A stretch of 64,000 nt of DNA. It comes from Capnocytophaga sp. ARDL2. GTDB taxonomy: Bacteria > Bacteroidota > Bacteroidia > Flavobacteriales > Flavobacteriaceae. This document shows, in pieces, positions 1 through 8,338 of the stretch; position 1 is the stretch's first letter, and every line of letters starts with the position of its first letter. Location: the NCBI RefSeq assembly GCF_041530365.1, contig NZ_CP168034.1, positions 1,240,001-1,304,000 on the forward strand, given 5' to 3'. Made by a program: the position numbers and the translations under genes. A model generated the notes under the pieces. That model saw only the letters and a program-made list of their open reading frames with translations, searched no databases and was not told where the DNA came from.

Positions 1-543
1 CGTGCCTCCTTTAGTCGTAAAACTAAAATTCATTTGTTGCCCATATTGATTAGTTACTGTACCGTCTGAATTTAAAGAAAAATTATATCTACCATCTGCA
101 ACATTATTTGTTGTACTAAATACATTTCCAGACTCCATATATTTATCATATCCTAAATCTTTATAATTATCAGCCGTTATATTTTCATTAAATTCCCATG
201 TATTATCTTTTTTTCCCCACCCATCCCCAAAATACGAAAACTCAAATGAAGCCCCCGTCATTGACAAATTTCTTCCGTAACTATCCGTTGGAAAGGCTTG
301 CATTCCGTCGGGGTCGATAAAGAAAACGGGATTGTTGTAGGTGTAATTGTATGGTGTCCATCGTTTGGAGTTTTCCGCCAACGGATCTACATTTAGCCAC
401 CTACCAATCGCTGCATCATAATTCCTTGCATGAAAGTCATACAAATTCAGTCCTAATTCATCGTTCCATTCTTTGCCTCCGAATTTGTATTTTTCAGCGG
501 CGATGCTTCGGTTGGCGTTTGCTACTTCGTTGTAGTCTTGGTG
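1..543 (-). pseudogene. Orphan RHS C-terminal tip CT8, cut by the window edge
   Basis: The minus-strand frame is open for 181 codons from just after two consecutive stop codons (544-549) to the window edge. It opens inside the RHS core at [11 protein letters not shown], passes the conserved [16 protein letters not shown] and [17 protein letters not shown] segments, and enters a variable tip that still reads SFTTKGG at the edge. There is no convincing start codon, so it looks like a promoterless cassette. It lies directly downstream of Imm7. The tip shares FSYFGDGW and TTKGG with CT5 and is probably a related toxin, but too little is visible to assign a function. Whether it continues to a full tip and immunity gene lies outside the window. 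Confidence 0.75.
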
Positions 544-1745
544 TTATTAGTTACATTTCAATTTAGGAGGTTCGTATGTATTATATGCTTTATTACTTCT
601 CACTATTTTAAATTTTCGTTTGTTTTTACAAAAATAGTACTTATCTCCTACTATTCGATTATCAAACTCTACTAAATGAAGCTCTTTATAATCTTTAGGT
701 AACAATCCCAAATGTTTTTTTATCACAGTAGAATCTAATACCCCATAACTATTAATTGCTTCTACTATTTCTCTTGACAGTGGTGTAATAGAATCTTGCC
801 ATAAAAATAATTTTCTTTTCTCTATAACATATCTATTAGGAAGGTTGCCTTTTGGTACTTTTCCAATTGAATCATCGGGATATATTGTAATGAAATTAGA
901 TTTACTCGGATATGAAGCAATTATTTTATACGAAATAGTATCGTACTCATGTTCTATCCCTATTTTATAATTTCTTGGAGAAATTCCTATCACAAAATGA
1001 TCGGTATTTTCTTCATATATATTAACTTCAAATACATCAAACTCTTTATTATTTCGTTCTTCTAAAAAAACTTTAGGAGTTTTATATTTTTTAGCATAAT
1101 TTTTAATGATCATTTCAATGATTTCGTCTCGATCAAAATTTCTTTTTTTAGTTGATTTTGTTACTATGCAGCTTACAAATAATACACTACTCAAAAGTGT
1201 AAAAATAAAATTAATATTCTTTTTCATACCCTCCAGATACTATATAATATTTAATATTTGTATTTATAGATTTATTTTTAAGGTCTCTTTCTGATGCTAC
1301 ATGATCATAAAAAGGATGCGTGTGAAAATGAGCTTTTAAGTCTTTTTCCAAAAGTTATTTTTAACCATTCCTCAGGTGTTTGTGAATAATCTCTAGTATT
1401 ATTTTTATATTTGTAAGTAATTACTTCATAAACATTTGGATTGCTAGTTTCATTACCAAGCCTTATACCTGCTATTTCTGTTTTTATGTAATCTGTAAAT
1501 CTAGAAATAAATCTATTAAAATCTTCTATACTTGGCGTTCCTGGCAGATTTACAATAAAAGAATTATCTATCGTTTTAAGGTTTAACCCGTTTCTTAAAA
1601 TACCTTTAGGAATATTATCGATAATCACCTTTTCATTGTTATCATCTTTTTTTTCTATCAATCTGTCAAAGTTGTCATCCGTTTTATTTACAAGTGTTAT
1701 TCTTCCAGACTCTCTATCTAATTGATAGTCATTCTCAACTCCTTC
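451..1745 (-). repeat. Duplicated cassette block, copy A (CT7 tip + Imm7)
   Basis: By eye this stretch matches 8339-9632 base for base, except for one extra T in the run at 1334-1337 (three T in the other copy). Outside both ends the two regions diverge into different tips. The ends fall within RHS-core or linker homology, as expected for recombination between cassettes. Confidence 0.8.
547..1227 (-). CDS. Putative immunity lipoprotein Imm7 (copy of Imm3)
   Basis: The 226-residue protein begins with a lipoprotein signal ending LLSSVLFVSC (Cys20), so it should be membrane-anchored outside the cytoplasm. I recognise no domain family. It appears identical to the protein at 8435-9115, with the nucleotide sequence matching throughout as read by eye. 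The tip gene upstream (CT7) would overlap its start by 17 bases if its frame were intact, as CT3 does with Imm3, which suggests translational coupling of toxin and immunity. In this copy the tip is frameshifted and ends early, so the immunity gene survives without a working partner. It ends in a double stop, directly followed by the core fragment of CT8. Immunity function is inferred from position. Confidence 0.8.
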   Translation of the reverse strand: MKKNINFIFTLLSSVLFVSCIVTKSTKKRNFDRDEIIEMIIKNYAKKYKTPKVFLEERNNKEFDVFEVNIYEENTDHFVIGISPRNYKIGIEHEYDTISYKIIASYPSKSNFITIYPDDSIGKVPKGNLPNRYVIEKRKLFLWQDSITPLSREIVEAINSYGVLDSTVIKKHLGLLPKDYKELHLVEFDNRIVGDKYYFCKNKRKFKIVRSNKAYNTYEPPKLKCN

Positions 1746-2417
1746 TCCTTTAAATTGTTCTTCTCCAAAATAAGAAAAGTTGAAAGCTGCCCCTGTCATT
1801 AACAAGTTTCTACCGTAACTATCGGCAGGGAAAGCCACCATCCCTGTAGGATCTACAAAATTTATCGGATTATTATTCAAAAACGATTGTGGCGATAATC
1901 TATAAAACTCCTCTGCCATTGGGTCGTAAGTGGTTGTTCGCCCTATCGCTGCATCATAATTCCTTGCATGAAAATCGTACAAATTCAATCCTAACTCGTC
2001 GTTCCATTCTTTGCCTCCAAATTTGTATTTTTCTGCGGCAATGCTTTTATTTACATTGGTGATTTCATTATATCCTTGGTGTTTTAAACCGAATGGGTAG
2101 TAATTACTCTCCTCAAGAATTTCACTTGCTGGTTCAATAACTCCATTGTCATTTACATCGGCGTAACTCAAACGGATATTACCCAAATGGTCTTTGTACT
2201 GATAGACATACAAAAATGCTCCGTTATGTGGTTTTACATAGCCTTCTGGCTGTGCGAAAAACTGCAATATGCCGTTTTCGTATTGAAACTCTCCGAAATA
2301 ATCGGTGATTACAACTGCTCCTTGGTTGGGTTGTATGCGTTTTTGTATTCTTTTGCCTGTGGCGTCGTAAAGATAATAAATTTTTCCTTGTGTGGTAAAC
2401 ATCTTTAATCCAATCAC
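1211..2417 (-). pseudogene. Orphan RHS tip CT7, frameshifted JAMM metallopeptidase toxin
   Basis: The frame starts near the Imm6 stop (GTG at 2417 or, better, ATG at 2402). It covers about 150 residues of RHS core identical to the full-length protein (GKIYYLYDATGKRIQ to [15 protein letters not shown]), then the DPTGMVAFPADSYGR linker and a tip matching CT3. An extra T in the run at 1334-1337 shifts the frame just before the metal-binding histidines, so translation ends at 1305 with an unrelated tail. Without the shift it would end at 1211 and overlap Imm7. The catalytic HxH...SxxD part is therefore lost. It is either a disabled toxin or a sequencing error in a homopolymer. Confidence 0.8.
1939..2392 (-). 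repeat. RHS-core block identical to the full-length gene, copy A
   Basis: About 454 bases match 13273-13726 inside the full-length RHS gene with no difference seen by eye. The other cassettes (for example CT5 and CT6) differ at many positions over the same core segment. This indicates recent copying or gene conversion between CT7 and the expressed gene. Confidence 0.75.
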
Positions 2418-2920
2418 TTTTTAAACTTATCCAACTCAAGTAAATCAAAATACAACTGCCATTTCTTATCCATTTCTTTTTGTAAAGAATCTATATTTTT
2501 TATTTTTCCAACAAGAAACCAAAAATTATCTGAATAAGACGCTTTGAAAACATAAATTGTGTCATTTTTTTGATTGTTTATGGTATCATTCCAAACAGTA
2601 TCCGAAGGTAATAAATATTTTAATTGTTTGCCATTTTTTTGAAAATACTCCATTTTTCTTGAACCTTGTTGAAATTTAAATTTTGTTTCAAGTATTCCAC
2701 TTTCTGATACTATATACAGTCTATTTCCCTTGTTATCATATTTTTCAGGCTGTCCATTTTCTTTATCAAATAAAATAATTACAGCTCCTTCATAATCATT
2801 TGGCAAGATAAACACTTCATTTTCTGCTGTAGTAAACATTTGCCAAAAAATATACATTATTCCCCAAAACATTAATATTCCAAGTATGATATAACCAATT
2901 GCTTTTAAAATATTTTTCAT
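2414..2920 (-). CDS. Putative immunity membrane protein Imm6
   Basis: The 168-residue protein has one N-terminal membrane segment (about residues 8-28, IGYIILGILMFWGIMYIFWQ) followed by a polar domain that would face the periplasm. The soluble part starts with NEVFILPNDYEGAV, reminiscent of the DUF6843-type opening in small Bacteroidota proteins, but this is a weak similarity recalled from memory. It starts 6 bases after the stop of CT6 and ends overlapping the first codon of the CT7 frame by 4 bases. That tight packing makes it the likely immunity protein for CT6. No catalytic motif is seen. Confidence 0.7.
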   Translation of the reverse strand: MKNILKAIGYIILGILMFWGIMYIFWQMFTTAENEVFILPNDYEGAVIILFDKENGQPEKYDNKGNRLYIVSESGILETKFKFQQGSRKMEYFQKNGKQLKYLLPSDTVWNDTINNQKNDTIYVFKASYSDNFWFLVGKIKNIDSLQKEMDKKWQLYFDLLELDKFKK

Positions 2921-2926
2921 AGTGTT

Positions 2927-4156
2927 TTAAGGATTTGGATTTTTATTTAAAAACTGTTTGTTATAATCTTGAATATTAATCCAGTTTTCTCCTTGCTGAA
3001 CACTAATAAAGTTACCTGTGTTAGTATCTGTTTTAACATTCAAATTGACATCCATAATATGTTCTGTTGCAGGACCAAATAAGTCTGTTGGGACTTTATC
3101 TTGCCCAGAAGCTCTTACATCCACCCCAATAAACAATTTTTGCCCACTTGGATCCTCAATAAACGCTTCTGTATTAGGAAAATTGTCACCAGCAACTTGA
3201 GCATTAATATTTAATATATCTCCATTTTGAGTTAATTTTATTTTTGCATCTACATCAATTTCAGGAGTTGGTCCACTTGCTAATGGATTTTTTCCATTAT
3301 ATCCTGTTTCAAATGAAATAGAATTATTACCACTTCTTACTTTTCCTATGTATCCATCTGGTACATCAGTTGCAACCCCTTGTGTAGGGTGATGTGAAGG
3401 GTCTGAATAAGTTCCATTCCTTCCCCTTCCCGAATAAGTAACAGTACCCGCTTGCGGATCTGCTACAACTCTGTGATGAATACGAGATGAAGCGTTTCGA
3501 TCTAAACTAAAGCCTCTATTATCTCCTGAATATCCTTTACCGTTCCAAGTAGGTGGTAACCCCCAATATCCTCCGCCAAAAGAAGCAGAAGGATGAAATG
3601 AACGTATAATTATTGGATATGGCCATAATCCATCTGGATCAAAGAAATTTATAGGACTGTTGAAATTAAAATTGTATGGAGAGTAATGTTTTCCTCTTTC
3701 CGCCAAAGGATCTACATTCAACCATCGCCCTATCGCTGCATCATAATTCCTTGCATGAAAATCATACAAATTCAAGCCTAACTCGTCGTTCCATTCTTTG
3801 TCACCGAATTTGTATTTCTCGGCAGCTAAACTACGGTTGGCGTTTACTACTTCGTTGTAGCCTTGGTGTTTTAAACCAAAAGGATAATAGTTGTTCTCTT
3901 CAAGAATCTCTGAATTTGGTTCTATTATGCCATTGTTATTTACATCGGCATAACTCAAACGGATATTTCCTAAATGGTCTTTATACTGATATACATACAA
4001 ATAACCGCTATCGTGTGGTTTTACATATCCTTCTGGATGAGCGAAAAATTGTAATACGCCGTTTTCGTATTGGAATTCTCCGAAATAATCGGTGGTTGTT
4101 ACTGCTCCTTGGTTGGGTTGTATGCGTTTTTGTATTCTTTTGCCTGTGGCTATCAC
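2927..4156 (-). CDS. Orphan RHS C-terminal tip CT6
   Basis: The 409-residue frame begins abruptly inside the RHS core at ATGKRIQKRIQ with a GTG codon that also spans the Imm5 stop. It runs through FQYENGVLQFF, the DHLGNIRLSYADVN repeat and [11 protein letters not shown] to the core end FFDPDGLW. The roughly 230-residue tip after that (from WPYPIIIRSF) is unlike the others and lacks the MTGASFEF linker found in six tips. It is rich in His, Gly and Ser near SRIHHRVVADP and ends in a probable beta-sandwich. I do not recognise the fold. There is no signal peptide or clear ribosome-binding site, so it is probably silent unless recombined onto the full-length core. Confidence 0.75.
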   Translation of the reverse strand: MIATGKRIQKRIQPNQGAVTTTDYFGEFQYENGVLQFFAHPEGYVKPHDSGYLYVYQYKDHLGNIRLSYADVNNNGIIEPNSEILEENNYYPFGLKHQGYNEVVNANRSLAAEKYKFGDKEWNDELGLNLYDFHARNYDAAIGRWLNVDPLAERGKHYSPYNFNFNSPINFFDPDGLWPYPIIIRSFHPSASFGGGYWGLPPTWNGKGYSGDNRGFSLDRNASSRIHHRVVADPQAGTVTYSGRGRNGTYSDPSHHPTQGVATDVPDGYIGKVRSGNNSISFETGYNGKNPLASGPTPEIDVDAKIKLTQNGDILNINAQVAGDNFPNTEAFIEDPSGQKLFIGVDVRASGQDKVPTDLFGPATEHIMDVNLNVKTDTNTGNFISVQQGENWINIQDYNKQFLNKNPNP

Positions 4157-4542
4157 TTGTTCATCTTCCTTTCTTTCTCTTCTTCTATTGCTTTTCTATA
4201 AAAAGGAGCTATTTCGATTAAAATTTTTTCGTCATTACGAAAAACTTGAATTATGGAATCACCTTTTACTTTGCTGATAGAATCGCCAACCTCCATCTTC
4301 CCCCAAAAATATGGATGAATTCCTCTATTTGTACCGTCTGAAAATTCAACCATCGAACTATTATGATTTACTTTATCTGCATATTTTTTTATGATTATTC
4401 CGTTATAACTATCTTCAATTTCTACTTGATAACTTTTGTCCAAGTAGTATAAAAGATCCTTCTTATAAACTTCAAAGTACAGTAATATTAATACTCCTAT
4501 AAAGAAAACAACCATAAACCATTCATTTCCTCCTCTTCTCAT
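4153..4542 (-). CDS. Putative immunity membrane protein Imm5
   Basis: From the ATG at 4542 (MRRGGNEW) the product is about 129 residues. An upstream TTG at 4557 is in frame but lies inside CT5. A single membrane segment (WFMVVFFIGVLILLYF) is followed by a polar domain of about 100 residues that should face the periplasm, ending in a Lys/Glu-rich tail. The start lies 2 bases after the stop of CT5, and the end overlaps the CT6 frame by 4 bases. Position makes it the cognate immunity candidate for CT5. I recognise no domain. Confidence 0.65.
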   Translation of the reverse strand: MRRGGNEWFMVVFFIGVLILLYFEVYKKDLLYYLDKSYQVEIEDSYNGIIIKKYADKVNHNSSMVEFSDGTNRGIHPYFWGKMEVGDSISKVKGDSIIQVFRNDEKILIEIAPFYRKAIEEEKERKMNK

Positions 4543-4544
4543 AA

Positions 4545-5768
4545 TTAATACACCCAAGTTTTAGATTCAGTTATCATTCCTCCTACATTTATTCCTTTAA
4601 ACCAAGGGTGTACATCTTTTATTTGAAAAGATGGGTAATGTCCTGATTGTGAACCAGCATTATAAATATAAGCTCTTCTGTTTTGTTCTGTAGGAATACC
4701 ATAATTTTCAAATCCATTACCTTGAGTACCTCCTCTTTCGTAAGATAAAAATCCAACATTTATACTCCACGAATTACCACTTCCAGAAAAATCATTTACT
4801 GAAAAAGTTTGGTTATTTGTTGGTGAAATTACTCCCGAATTTATTCCCAATCCACCTCCTAATCCTGCATAACCACTAAATGTGAAATAGAATGAACTTT
4901 CTCCAAAATTATCTCTTACGACACCAAAAGCTAATCCTATCCCTCCACCCGCAGCACCTCCAAGTGAGAATTTTGTAAATTCACCTCCTCGTTTTTCAGG
5001 GTTCATAACCATTGAACCTCCTTTGGTTGTATGATTGTTTGTTAAGTCTAATAGTTTTCCATTTTTGTAAACTTTATTGCCTTTGAATTCATAATGATAG
5101 GCTTTCTGATTCGTTCTAATATGTGTGCCTATTAAATCGAAATTTTCTCCCATGTATTCTTTACCTGGTAAAAAGGTATCAACTTCTTTTTGAGATGTAA
5201 TTGTTGCATCATAGGTATAAGTATCCGTACCGTTGTCATTGGTAGATTTAATCCACCCATCCCCAAAATACGAAAACTCAAATGAAGCCCCCGTCATTGA
5301 CAAATTTCTTCCGTAGCTATCAGCAGGAAAAGCCACCATCCCTGTAGGATCTACAAAATTTATCGGATTATTATTCAAAAACGATTGTGGCGATAAGCTA
5401 TAAAACTCCTCTGCCATAGGGTCATAAGTATTCGTTCGCCCAATCGCCGCGTCGTAATTCCTTGCGTGAAAATCGTACAAATTCAAGCCTAATTCGTCGT
5501 TCCATTCTTTGCCTCCGAATTTGTATTTTTCAGCGGCGATGCTTCGGTTGGCGTTTGCTACTTCATTATACCCTTGGTGCTTTAATCCGAAAGGGTAATA
5601 ATTGTTCTCTTCAAGTATCTCAGAGTGTGGTTCTATAACTCTGTTATCATTCACATCGGCATAGCTCAAACGAACATTGTCCAAATGGTCTTTATACTGA
5701 TATACATACAAATAACCGCTATTGTGTGGTTTTACATATCCTTCTGGGTGAGCGAAAAACTGCAACAC
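4545..5768 (-). CDS. Orphan RHS C-terminal tip CT5 (glycine-rich tip)
   Basis: The frame is open from the Imm4 stop (about 5818) and enters RHS-core homology at TDYQNEFQYENG. The given start is a GTG with no sign of being a real initiation site. Core segments LSYADVND and [15 protein letters not shown] are followed by the alternative core end TNTYDPMAEEF...FVDPTGMVAFPADSYGR and the linker [18 protein letters not shown]. The tip of about 270 residues has a very Gly-rich middle (FSLGGAAGGGIGLAFG, GYAGLGGGLG) and alternating aromatic residues, which could form beta hairpins in a membrane. A pore-forming or membrane-active role is only a guess. It is followed by Imm5. Confidence 0.75.
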   Translation of the reverse strand: MLQFFAHPEGYVKPHNSGYLYVYQYKDHLDNVRLSYADVNDNRVIEPHSEILEENNYYPFGLKHQGYNEVANANRSIAAEKYKFGGKEWNDELGLNLYDFHARNYDAAIGRTNTYDPMAEEFYSLSPQSFLNNNPINFVDPTGMVAFPADSYGRNLSMTGASFEFSYFGDGWIKSTNDNGTDTYTYDATITSQKEVDTFLPGKEYMGENFDLIGTHIRTNQKAYHYEFKGNKVYKNGKLLDLTNNHTTKGGSMVMNPEKRGGEFTKFSLGGAAGGGIGLAFGVVRDNFGESSFYFTFSGYAGLGGGLGINSGVISPTNNQTFSVNDFSGSGNSWSINVGFLSYERGGTQGNGFENYGIPTEQNRRAYIYNAGSQSGHYPSFQIKDVHPWFKGINVGGMITESKTWVY

Positions 5769-5818
5769 GCCGTTTTCGTATTGGAATTCATTTTGGTAAT
5801 CTGTAACGATTGCAGAGT

Positions 5819-6451
5819 CTAATTTAGAGAATCAACCGATAAATCTATTTCTTCTGTTTTCAAATTGAACAAGATAAACAAAATATCCAAATTACTTTCT
5901 TCATTTTGAATAATTTCTTTCAATGTGATAAAAATGTACTTATTATTGTCAGATATTTTATCGTTTTTAATTATTTCTTCAATTTCATTAAATGCAAAAT
6001 TTTTCCCTTTGAAATAACAATCTAAAGCTATTTTATAAAATTGTTCTTCTATTTCCAATTTTTCATTTTCGTATTTATTATAAATATTTTGTAAAACGAC
6101 TGTTTCTTTATTTGAATCTTCTTTGATTTCAATAAGACCTTTCAATAAATCAACAGAGATAGAATTAGTATCTTCTAATGTATCAAATACCAATAAAGCC
6201 TCTTTATAGCTTTCCAATCTACATAAAAATTTTACTTTTTCTATTTTATAAAAATCATCTTTTGTATTTTTTATCAATTCATTTAAAAAATACAATACAG
6301 AATCTTGCTTTTTTTTTGAAAAAGTGTCTAAACTCCATTTTTCATAACTATCACTATACTTATTTTCTATTTCAAGTATTTTTTTGTTTTCAGTACTACT
6401 ACAATTATGCATGAAAACAATGAGACTGATGTAAACAATTATTTTTTTCAT
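5819..6451 (-). CDS. Putative immunity lipoprotein Imm4
   Basis: Starting at the ATG at 6451 the protein has 210 residues and a lipoprotein signal (MKKIIVYISLIVFMHNC, Cys17). The rest is charged and helical with a TPR-like rhythm (KVKFLCRLESYKEALLVFDTLED), so a helical-repeat fold is likely. An in-frame ATG farther upstream lies inside the IS element and is not native. The start codon falls in the target-site duplication of the IS982 insertion. Before the insertion, TAATG would have joined the CT4 stop to this start. It is the inferred immunity protein for CT4, now separated from it by 978 bases and probably without its original ribosome-binding site. Confidence 0.7.
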   Translation of the reverse strand: MKKIIVYISLIVFMHNCSSTENKKILEIENKYSDSYEKWSLDTFSKKKQDSVLYFLNELIKNTKDDFYKIEKVKFLCRLESYKEALLVFDTLEDTNSISVDLLKGLIEIKEDSNKETVVLQNIYNKYENEKLEIEEQFYKIALDCYFKGKNFAFNEIEEIIKNDKISDNNKYIFITLKEIIQNEESNLDILFILFNLKTEEIDLSVDSLN

Positions 6452-6453
6452 TA

Positions 6454-7431
6454 ACCTGTTGTGCATTATGAAATAAAATAAAAAAAGTTGTTCATTTAAC
6501 TGAAATTCAGTATATTTAGTTCGCTAAAACAAATAAAAAATGAACAACTTAGAGCAAATATACGAAAGAATTTTAGAAGTTTTAGAAGATTTTTTTCCTC
6601 ATCAACTTTTACCTTATCAAAGGAGAAAGCCAAAAATGAGTGATTTAGAATTGGTGAGTTTAAATTTAACAGCAGAATATTTAAGTATTGATAGTGAATT
6701 ACAACTCTTTAGAAAAATACCTAATTCTTTGAAAAACAAAATAGAAAGAAGTGTTTATAACAAAAGAAAACGAAATCTTTTTTATTATATAAATCAGATT
6801 AGGGAAAAACTTGCAATGTGTTTTAATAGAGAGGAGAGTTATTTTGTAATTGATAGTATGCCTTTGAAAATATGTGAAAATGCTAGAGCAATGAGAAGTA
6901 AAATTTGTAGAGACGAAAGTTTTTCATATCCTGATTATGGTTTTTGTGCTAGTCAGAAGTTACATTATTTTGGATATAAATTACACATAATCTGTTCAAT
7001 AGAAGGTATTGTACAAAGTTTAGATATGACTCCAGCATCTGTTCACGATGTTCATTATTTAAAAGATGTTAGTTCTCAAATTCAAAATTGCGTTTTGATT
7101 GGTGATAGAGGTTATATATCGTCACAATATCAATTAGATTTGTTTAACACTGCTACTATTCAGTTAGATACACCTAAAAGAATAAATCAAAAAGATTACA
7201 AACCTCAATTTTATTTATTCAAAAAGAAGAGAAAAAGAATCGAAACTCTATTTTCTCAACTTTGTGATCAATTTATGATTAAAAGGAATTATGCTAAATC
7301 ATTCAACGGTTTTAAAACACGAATTATCAGTAAAATAACTGCTTTAACCTTAATTCAATACATTAACAAATTTGTATTAAAAAAGGAAATAAATAAAATT
7401 AAAGCAAGTATAATTTAAAATGCACAACGGG
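6454..7431 (+). mobile_element. IS982-family insertion sequence, copy 1
   Basis: The element is 978 bases long, the same as the copy at 32995-33972. Imperfect terminal inverted repeats are CCTGTTGTGCATT (left) and CCCGTTGTGCATT (right, reversed). A direct repeat TTTTTCATTA flanks it at 6444-6453 and 7432-7441 (9-10 bases, target-site duplication). It holds one transposase gene on the plus strand, opposite to the toxin locus. Reading the duplication on the minus strand gives TAATGAAAAA, the stop-start junction of CT4 and Imm4. Confidence 0.92.
6540..7418 (+). CDS. IS982-family transposase
   Basis: The 292-residue protein is a DDE transposase of the IS982 type. The family-typical N-terminus MSDLELVSLNLTAEYLSID is present. 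The catalytic acidic residues are visible in YFVIDSMPLKIC (first Asp), CVLIGDRGYIS (second Asp) and KRKRIETLFSQL (Glu). It is identical in sequence to the protein at 33081-33959, so the element has moved recently or is still active. The length fits the family (about 290 residues). A short AT-rich leader lies between the left end and the ATG. Confidence 0.93.
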   Translation: MNNLEQIYERILEVLEDFFPHQLLPYQRRKPKMSDLELVSLNLTAEYLSIDSELQLFRKIPNSLKNKIERSVYNKRKRNLFYYINQIREKLAMCFNREESYFVIDSMPLKICENARAMRSKICRDESFSYPDYGFCASQKLHYFGYKLHIICSIEGIVQSLDMTPASVHDVHYLKDVSSQIQNCVLIGDRGYISSQYQLDLFNTATIQLDTPKRINQKDYKPQFYLFKKKRKRIETLFSQLCDQFMIKRNYAKSFNGFKTRIISKITALTLIQYINKFVLKKEINKIKASII

Positions 7432-7438
7432 TTTTTCA

Positions 7439-8338
7439 TTAGTAAAATCTTATATTATTTCCAGTTGTAAAAAATCCTCTTTTTGCACTTAATTGTAAAT
7501 TAAAATTAACTGTTGAATTAACTCCTAAGATAAATCTTGGATTTTCTGTAAAATTATTTGTCATTGTTTTTAATCTATTAATTCCTACAGTCATCATTGT
7601 TTGACCTGATGCATGTGAATTATAATTTGATAACATTGGATAAGTAAGGTCTGAAAATGAATTACTAACAAGGGTATTTCGATAACCAATAGGAGATAGT
7701 CCTCTTATACTTATATTTCCTCCAATATTTTTTAGGTTTACCCCAGGTGCGTTTGTTTCAGAAGACATTCTAACATTTATATTCAGACCTGAAACTTTCG
7801 ATTGACCATCTACTAAAATGGGAATTCCTTTTAGATTATTTACACTATCTATGTTAAGATTAAAACTAATATGAGCTGTGTTTTTAATAACAACAGGTGC
7901 AAAAGTACCTCTTCTACCATTTTCACCTCTTCCAAAGGCTACAGCATCGAAAGTTGTCCATTTTATTGTTGTATCTTCAGGTAATTTTAAATTTTCTTTA
8001 ACATCATTTAATGTTGCTCCAATATTTTTCCAAGATTCACCTTTTTTATCTGTAAATTCAGAATCTTTACGATCAAACCATACTATATCATCCCCATTTT
8101 TATACCAATCATCCCCAAAATTAAAAAACTCAAATGAAGCCCCAGTCATCGATAAATCTCTTCCATAACTATCTGTTGGAAAGGCTTGCATTCCATCTGG
8201 GTCGATAAAGAAAACTGGATTGTTGTAGGCGTAATTATACGGTGTCCATCGCTTGGAGTTTTCCGCCAACGGATCTACATTCAACCATCGCCCTATCGCT
8301 GCATCATAATTCCTTGCATGAAAATCGTACAAATTCAA
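7439..8338 (-). CDS. Orphan RHS C-terminal tip CT4
   Basis: The frame is open from the double stop after Imm3 (about 8434) and begins inside the RHS core with the same [11 protein letters not shown] junction as CT8. A TTG codon at 8338 is the first possible start, but no ribosome-binding site is evident. After [34 protein letters not shown] and [15 protein letters not shown] comes a tip of about 220 residues rich in Asn, Ser and beta-prone stretches. I do not recognise it. Its stop codon lies in the IS982 target duplication, so the coding region is intact but split from its immunity gene Imm4. Confidence 0.7.
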   Translation of the reverse strand: MNLYDFHARNYDAAIGRWLNVDPLAENSKRWTPYNYAYNNPVFFIDPDGMQAFPTDSYGRDLSMTGASFEFFNFGDDWYKNGDDIVWFDRKDSEFTDKKGESWKNIGATLNDVKENLKLPEDTTIKWTTFDAVAFGRGENGRRGTFAPVVIKNTAHISFNLNIDSVNNLKGIPILVDGQSKVSGLNINVRMSSETNAPGVNLKNIGGNISIRGLSPIGYRNTLVSNSFSDLTYPMLSNYNSHASGQTMMTVGINRLKTMTNNFTENPRFILGVNSTVNFNLQLSAKRGFFTTGNNIRFY

